DNA from: Butyrivibrio sp.
Lineage (GTDB): Bacteria > Bacillota > Clostridia > Lachnospirales > Lachnospiraceae
DNA: 19,386 nt
Reading direction: 5' to 3'
Assembly (NCBI GenBank): GCA_024688095.1
Contig: JAILEJ010000173.1
Location: 1 to 19,386, forward strand
Position numbers and translations under genes: made by a program. The notes under the pieces were generated by a model. That model ran no database searches, was not told the origin of the DNA, and was given only the letters and a program-made list of their open reading frames with translations. Below, piece after piece: positions 14,890 through 19,386 of this stretch. Positions within the stretch are counted from its first letter, which is position 1, and each line of letters begins with the position of its first letter.

Positions 14890-16281
14890 ATGAAATATAA
14901 ATTGATTGCTTTTATATTGTCAGCAATTGTGATGGCTTCGGTAGTCGTTGGAAATTATTATAAGCAGGATGAGGTGATAATCGAGGAGACAACGGAAGTA
15001 GAACATTTTATAAAGCCTGATACAGATTACCTTAAAACTAAAGGACTTAGCGTTTTTGAAACAAATCTTCCAATCATATATATAAATACAAATGATCAGG
15101 AGATAGTCAAAAATTCTAAAGTCCCTGTTTATATGCAGATTACAAATAATGAAGGAAATGAAGAATTTAATTTAATTTCGAATATTCCAGATGAAGAATA
15201 TTCATGCCTTATAAATTATAGAGGAGCTTCTTCCTATTCACAGTTTGATAAAAAACAATACAGAATTAATTTTATAAAGAATATAGATTCTGATAAGGAA
15301 ATCAATGTGCCATTTATGGGAATGGGAGAAGATTCCAGTTGGGTGCTGAATGGGCCATATCTTGATAAGACACTTATGAGAAATAAACTAATGTATGATC
15401 TTGGAAAGGAAATACTTGCCTGGTCATCAGACAGCAGATATTGTGAGCTCTTTATTGATGGAAAGTATCAGGGAGTATATCTGGCCATAGAACCTATTTC
15501 AAATGGAACATGTAGACTTAGACTAAGTAAATTTGGACTTCTTTCAGGGGCAACTTCATTTATAGTTAAGAGAGATCGTGTAGGAACAGAGCTTGATGCA
15601 CTTGATAATTTTGGAACCATTGCAGGTAAAACCGTAAATGAGTTATACCTGACATATCCATCTCCGGCAAAGGTTACTGATAGTGAGCAGAAGTGGGTAG
15701 AAAACAGAATAAGTAACTTTGAGAAAGCATTATATTCTGATAATTATATTAAAAGCGGAGATTACCGTAATTATATAGATGTAAATAATTTTGTTGATTA
15801 TTATATACTGAACGAATTTGCAATGAACCATGATGCCGGAAATCTTTCCACATATGTATATGCTGAATTAAATGGTCAGATGCTTCTTGCAATTTGGGAT
15901 TTTAATAATGGCTTTGATAATTATCAATGGTTCAGGTCAGATATCTCGGAACTATTTCTGGCTGAAAATGCCTGGTTTGACAGACTTGTACAGGATCCGT
16001 ATTTTATGGATAAAGTTAGAAAAAGGTATACAGAACTCAGACAGAGTACCTTGTCAGATGAGAATATAGCGCAACATTTGGAAGAGTATCAGAATACACT
16101 TGGGGATGCAATAGACAGAAATTTTGGCGTCTGGGGATATTCTTTTTATATAGATATGCTTACAAACTCAGATTCAGTAAGAAGAACACATATTACTTCA
16201 TACGAAATTGCAGTAAATCAATTGGAAGATACAATTGAAAGACGACTGAAATTTTTGGATAAGGAATTTGCAACTGAGTAA
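14890..16281 (+). CDS. CotH-family kinase-like protein, membrane-anchored
   Basis: A 463-residue protein with an N-terminal membrane helix or signal anchor (4-21) and an acidic linker, so the kinase domain lies outside the membrane. CotH proteins have an atypical protein-kinase fold; Bacillus CotH phosphorylates spore-coat proteins. Motifs: RGASSYSQFDKKQYRI (111-126) with the probable nucleotide-binding Lys, GMGEDSSWVLNGPYLDKTLMR (144-164), FIDGKYQGVYLAIEP (188-202) with Glu201, LNEFAMNHDAG (307-317) with the probable catalytic Asp, and the metal-binding WDFNNGFDN (336-344). The last differs from the usual WD-x-D by an Asn, leaving one Asp. The start is ATG 14890, behind GTGAGG (14878-14883) with 6-nt spacing; TTG 14866 and ATG 14884 lack a correctly spaced site. 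Confidence 0.85.
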   Translation: MKYKLIAFILSAIVMASVVVGNYYKQDEVIIEETTEVEHFIKPDTDYLKTKGLSVFETNLPIIYINTNDQEIVKNSKVPVYMQITNNEGNEEFNLISNIPDEEYSCLINYRGASSYSQFDKKQYRINFIKNIDSDKEINVPFMGMGEDSSWVLNGPYLDKTLMRNKLMYDLGKEILAWSSDSRYCELFIDGKYQGVYLAIEPISNGTCRLRLSKFGLLSGATSFIVKRDRVGTELDALDNFGTIAGKTVNELYLTYPSPAKVTDSEQKWVENRISNFEKALYSDNYIKSGDYRNYIDVNNFVDYYILNEFAMNHDAGNLSTYVYAELNGQMLLAIWDFNNGFDNYQWFRSDISELFLAENAWFDRLVQDPYFMDKVRKRYTELRQSTLSDENIAQHLEEYQNTLGDAIDRNFGVWGYSFYIDMLTNSDSVRRTHITSYEIAVNQLEDTIERRLKFLDKEFATE

Positions 16282-16307
16282 GTAGAAAATGTGAGAGGGA
16301 AAATTAT

Positions 16308-17420
16308 ATGGATAAAAAGAAGATCATGGTGGTTTTTGGCACAAGACCTGAGGCAATAAAAATGTGTCCTCTTGTACTTGAATTACAGAAAAGTGAAAAG
16401 CTTGAAACTTATGTATGCGTTACAGGTCAGCATAAAGAAATGCTTCAGCAGGTTCTGGATATTTTTAAAATAGAGCCGGATGAAAATCTTGCAATAATGA
16501 AGAGCGGTCAGGATTTGTATGATATCACCACTAAAGTTTTGCTGGGGATGAGAGACATATTAAAAAGAGAAAAACCAGATCTTATTCTTGTCCATGGAGA
16601 TACAACGACGGCTTATACATCTGCTATGGCGGCTTTTTATCAGCAGATTCCCATAGGCCATGTAGAGGCAGGACTTAGGACTAACAATTTGTATTCACCA
16701 TACCCTGAAGAATTTAACCGTCAGGGAATAGGTATTTTGGCAGAACTTCATTTTTCTCCAACTGTTAAAGCAAAGCAGAATCTTTTATCTGAGGGAAAAG
16801 ATGAAAGTAAAATATTTGTAACTGGAAATACTGGTATTGATGCTCTGCATACAACAGTAAAGGAAAATTTTTCACATCCAATAATTGACTGGGCAAAGGG
16901 AAGCAGACTCCTGGTAATAACAGCTCACAGAAGAGAGAACCTGGGAGATCCAATGCATGAAATGTTCAGAGCAATCAGACGTATTGTAGAAGAATTTGAT
17001 GATGTGAAAGCTGTATATCCGGTTCATCTTAATCCTCTTGTAAGAAGCATTGCGAATGAAGAGCTTGAAGGATGTGACAGAATAAAACTTATTGAGCCTT
17101 TATCAGTAGAAATATTCCATAATTTTCTAAAGGCAAGTTATCTGATACTTACAGACAGTGGTGGCATTCAGGAGGAAGCCCCGGCACTTGGAAAACCGGT
17201 TCTTGTTATGAGAGATACCACAGAACGTCCGGAGGGTGTAGAAGCAGGTACACTTAAACTGGTAGGAACCTCAGAGGAAAGTATATATACCAGCTGCAGA
17301 GAACTTCTTGTTGACAGTGATATCTATAGCAGCATGAGTAAAGCCAAAAATCCATATGGTGATGGAACAGCAAGTAAGCAAATAAGAAAGATAATAGAAG
17401 AATGGGCAGAGAAAAAATAA
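16308..17420 (+). CDS. wecB: UDP-N-acetylglucosamine 2-epimerase (non-hydrolysing)
   Basis: A 370-residue cytoplasmic enzyme with the GT-B fold that interconverts UDP-GlcNAc and UDP-ManNAc. Diagnostic blocks: MVVFGTRPEAIKM (near 7-19), VTGQHKEML, VHGDTTTAY, GHVEAGLRT followed by SPYPEEFNRQ, ITAHRRENLG with the essential His-Arg-Arg, VYPVHLNP, and LTDSGGIQEEAPALGKPVL ahead of RDTTERPEGVEAGT. All expected catalytic and UDP-binding residues are present and the length is standard. The hydrolysing neuC type is unlikely. UDP-ManNAc is used in teichoic-acid linkage units and capsules; inside this cluster it may feed the GT2 synthase. AGAGGGA (16294-16300) lies 7 nt ahead of ATG 16308. In Bacillus the equivalent gene is mnaA. 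Confidence 0.95.
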   Translation: MDKKKIMVVFGTRPEAIKMCPLVLELQKSEKLETYVCVTGQHKEMLQQVLDIFKIEPDENLAIMKSGQDLYDITTKVLLGMRDILKREKPDLILVHGDTTTAYTSAMAAFYQQIPIGHVEAGLRTNNLYSPYPEEFNRQGIGILAELHFSPTVKAKQNLLSEGKDESKIFVTGNTGIDALHTTVKENFSHPIIDWAKGSRLLVITAHRRENLGDPMHEMFRAIRRIVEEFDDVKAVYPVHLNPLVRSIANEELEGCDRIKLIEPLSVEIFHNFLKASYLILTDSGGIQEEAPALGKPVLVMRDTTERPEGVEAGTLKLVGTSEESIYTSCRELLVDSDIYSSMSKAKNPYGDGTASKQIRKIIEEWAEKK

Positions 17421-18631
17421 AGGTAAGATCGATATTTTTGTGGGTAGTATTAGTAATTATTCTCGTTGTAGCTTTGGTAAATATATATAAGCTCAAAGCA
17501 GAAAATACTCTGATAAAGGAAGATATGGAAACAAAAATCGATGAGAATGTTCAAATTGCTGCAGACACTTTAAATGCCGAATTTGAAAATGAAAAAACAA
17601 GTGCATATGAGAACCTTGAATTGGTATATATGTATTCTCCATATTTTTATTATGAACTAAGGTGGATAGCTGATAATCAGGCTGAAAGTGGGGCTATATA
17701 TATAAATGCCATGACAGAAGGAGGATCTCTTGATGTAAATCCGTATTTTAGCTGCCGTGCTGCACGTGCTCTTTTATTAGATGATTACTATATACCTAAG
17801 GTATCGGCGTATCTAAACTGGCATACTTCAAAGGTTATAGAGACAAATGGTCTTGTTACTAATTACAGATACAATTCAGATGAGGAAACGCTTATTTCTA
17901 CAGGTAAATATGATTCAACAGATTCATATCTTGCAGAGTACCTTATGCTTTTATGTGAGTACTGTAACGCAGGAGGTACTGTAAGCGATATCAGTAATTA
18001 TGAACAGGCTGTTGAAATATCTGTTAATTATTTGGAAAGTCTTATGAAAAATGGACTTACGGTTACAAAGATTGATAGTGATGATATTTATTTCATGGAT
18101 AATGTTGAGGTTTATTATGCTTTGAAATTAATTTCGGAGACTTTTCCAGATAAAAGCTATGGAATAAAAGCCAAAACACTTTCTGAAACAAGTTATAGCA
18201 GAATAATAGAAGAATTTTACAATGAAGAAGATAATAGTTTTAAGACAGGCATTTTTGCTTCTTCCGGGGAAACGATGGAATTTGATGATACCAGGCTGTA
18301 TCCATGTGGAATAGCTCAGTTATATGCTGTCATTTATGATCTTGGGCTGTCAGATGAAAAAAAGAAAAATTTATATGATAAGTTTTGTGAAAAATATTCC
18401 TGGACAGATGTTACTGATAAATCAGGAACATTCGACTATCCAATGATTGCAGTAGCGGCACTGGAGGTTGGAGATATTGAGCGTGCCAGAGCATATATCG
18501 ATTCTTTTGAAAATGCATATCAGAATGACAGGACATATCCATTTTACGTTGGAGCTGCAGGATGGGTTGCTATAGCGGAAAAGAAACTTATAAATAATTA
18601 TGATTCTTATGTGGAAGATTTTTTTGATTAA
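17402..18631 (+). CDS. Membrane-anchored alpha/alpha-toroid-like protein, possible glycan hydrolase
   Basis: A 409-residue protein. Residues 11-28 form a single membrane helix, followed by a charged, probably coiled segment (31-70) and a helical domain (72-405) outside the membrane. The pattern of paired helices and short loops, with YFYYELRWIADNQAESGA (81-98), FSCRAARALLLDD (116-128), KYDSTDSYLAEYLMLLCEY (169-187), FMDNVEVYYALKLI (231-244) and LYPCGIAQLYAVI (299-311), resembles six-hairpin (alpha/alpha)6 glycosidases such as GH8/BcsZ. There 'DS-x-DSY' and 'DN' loops line the active site. I cannot identify catalytic residues with confidence. Polysaccharide synthase clusters usually carry such a trimming enzyme, so this is the likely role. 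ATG 17402 lies inside the end of wecB (19-nt overlap) without a strong ribosome binding site, suggesting translational coupling. Confidence 0.55.
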   Translation: MGREKIKVRSIFLWVVLVIILVVALVNIYKLKAENTLIKEDMETKIDENVQIAADTLNAEFENEKTSAYENLELVYMYSPYFYYELRWIADNQAESGAIYINAMTEGGSLDVNPYFSCRAARALLLDDYYIPKVSAYLNWHTSKVIETNGLVTNYRYNSDEETLISTGKYDSTDSYLAEYLMLLCEYCNAGGTVSDISNYEQAVEISVNYLESLMKNGLTVTKIDSDDIYFMDNVEVYYALKLISETFPDKSYGIKAKTLSETSYSRIIEEFYNEEDNSFKTGIFASSGETMEFDDTRLYPCGIAQLYAVIYDLGLSDEKKKNLYDKFCEKYSWTDVTDKSGTFDYPMIAVAALEVGDIERARAYIDSFENAYQNDRTYPFYVGAAGWVAIAEKKLINNYDSYVEDFFD

Positions 18632-18654
18632 ACAGGCGTTTATTATCATAAATC

Positions 18655-18670
18655 AGAGGGTTAGCCATTG
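18655..18670 (+). promoter_or_regulatory. Ribosome binding site deciding a second TTG start
   Basis: AGAGGG (18655-18660) lies 7 nt ahead of TTG 18668, and an in-frame TAG at 18662-18664 stands directly before it, so translation cannot begin further upstream. The next in-frame ATG (18788) would remove the membrane anchor, so TTG is the start. Confidence 0.7.
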
Positions 18671-19386
18671 ATAAAAAATACAACTATTAAAATAATAACT
18701 TCATTATTGTTAATAATTCTGTTTTTATTTGCTTTTTTAATTATAATAGTAAATGTTTTTGGTATAAATATAGGGTTAATTCTTGGTATGGATAATCTCT
18801 ATACAACAGAGAATGTCATTGGGTCAGATACTGAATGGACATACTTGCCTGTTGGAGAGGATCCGGGTATTGGTAAGATATGGACATATAATGATTACGA
18901 TGATAGTGGATGGTCACATGGAACAGGTCCATTCAATTGGGAAAACAACGGCTCAGATGATGATTGCCCGACTATGTTTATTCGAACAACATTTGAATAT
19001 GATGATGATAGGATAGAAGTAAACAGAATAAACTGTTGTATGAGCTATGCGGATGCAATAATTGTTTATCTAAATGGCAATGTTATTTTTGCAGGAAATG
19101 TTCCGGATGGAGGCTATAAAAATTTTCTTGATTATGGCTGTGCTTATAATGGCGAAGGAAAAAGAAAACAGGTTTTTTGCGTTACAGATCTTAGCTCATT
19201 AATTGATGGAGAGAATACATTAGCTATTGAAGTTCATGTATCAGGACATGAATCCAAGGGTTATTTTGATTGTTCTTATGTGGAATTATCTTCTGAGGAA
19301 GTTGAAGAGCAGGAGCCGGATTCCTCGCTTGTAGTATTACAGGCAGGGGATGATGAATCAGATGTAATTGTATCCTGGTTATCCAA
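18668..19386 (+). CDS. Membrane-anchored protein with Gal-binding-like domain, probable metallophosphoesterase (partial)
   Basis: Open from TTG 18668 to the right edge (239 residues seen, no stop), so this is the N-terminal part of a longer protein. Residues 8-31 form a membrane helix. Next comes a beta-sandwich like the galactose-binding/jelly-roll domains of secreted enzymes: TEWTYLPVGEDPG (55-67), YDDSGWSHGTGPFNW (77-91), MFIRTTFEY (103-111) and IIVYLNGNVIFAGN (131-144), ending near LSSEEV. At 219-238, SSLVVLQAGDDESDVIVSWL matches the beginning of the Ig-like domain that precedes metallophosphoesterase catalytic domains in purple-acid-phosphatase-type proteins. The catalytic part would lie beyond the window, so the enzyme call is inference. 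It follows the toroid gene by 36 nt and probably belongs to the same transcript. Confidence 0.6.
   Translation, partial: MIKNTTIKIITSLLLIILFLFAFLIIIVNVFGINIGLILGMDNLYTTENVIGSDTEWTYLPVGEDPGIGKIWTYNDYDDSGWSHGTGPFNWENNGSDDDCPTMFIRTTFEYDDDRIEVNRINCCMSYADAIIVYLNGNVIFAGNVPDGGYKNFLDYGCAYNGEGKRKQVFCVTDLSSLIDGENTLAIEVHVSGHESKGYFDCSYVELSSEEVEEQEPDSSLVVLQAGDDESDVIVSWLS

Noticed and set aside
18783..19016. A 77-codon plus-strand open frame inside the last gene
   Set aside because: It lies in another frame of the partial anchored protein, whose frame from TTG 18668 shows a membrane helix and beta-sandwich motifs.
1..19386. Mobile elements, CRISPR arrays, tRNA or rRNA genes, phage defence genes
   Set aside because: No transposase or integrase motifs, regularly spaced repeats, tRNA-like cloverleaf or rRNA sequence were seen on either strand by reading.

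Overview
The window looks like the chromosome of a low-GC, strictly anaerobic Firmicute. It is probably a Lachnospiraceae member of the Butyrivibrio/Pseudobutyrivibrio/Roseburia type. The basis is the AT-rich sequence, strong AGGAGG-type ribosome binding sites, occasional TTG and GTG starts, an FMN riboswitch ahead of ribD-ribE-ribBA-ribH, an Est1E-like esterase and a GH27-like tail. Genus is an inference from gene content only. No rRNA, tRNA, CRISPR array, insertion sequence or phage gene was seen.

Left part (1-1000): the last 45 codons of a probable alpha-galactosidase run into a bidirectional terminator. This is shared with a convergent minus-strand gene for a membrane-anchored alpha/beta hydrolase. 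That gene and the rib operon are transcribed divergently from two good promoters (minus 1012-1040, plus 1086-1113).

Riboflavin region (1086-6177): promoter, FMN riboswitch, intrinsic terminator and a long leader precede ribD, ribE, ribBA and ribH, a complete riboflavin route from GTP and ribulose-5-P. An acylphosphatase follows, then a GNAT acetyltransferase of the phosphinothricin-acetyltransferase type that may have its own promoter. A strong hairpin terminator closes the region. A stand-alone Est1E-like esterase gene follows.

Right part (7198-19386, running off the end): one tightly packed plus-strand cluster with no visible internal terminator and several 4-19 nt overlaps. In order it encodes a secreted GH25 muramidase, a polytopic protein that may be a degenerate exosortase, a processive GT2 glycan synthase, a membrane-anchored bactofilin-like/BspA-LRR fusion, an AlgX/DHHW-like protein lacking its His-His-Trp motif, a polytopic membrane protein, a VTC polyphosphate-polymerase domain, a DUF4956 membrane protein, a CotH-like kinase, a UDP-GlcNAc 2-epimerase, a membrane-anchored alpha/alpha-toroid-like protein, and the start of a membrane-anchored protein that probably continues into a metallophosphoesterase.

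Taken together, the right part reads as a cell-envelope machine. Nucleotide-sugar supply (WecB), glycan polymerisation (GT2), a possible trimming enzyme (toroid protein) and wall opening (GH25) sit with a phosphate module (VTC, DUF4956, CotH, putative phosphoesterase). The joint task, perhaps making a surface glycan that is phosphorylated or linked to polyphosphate, is inference. It is the part of the window most worth follow-up.
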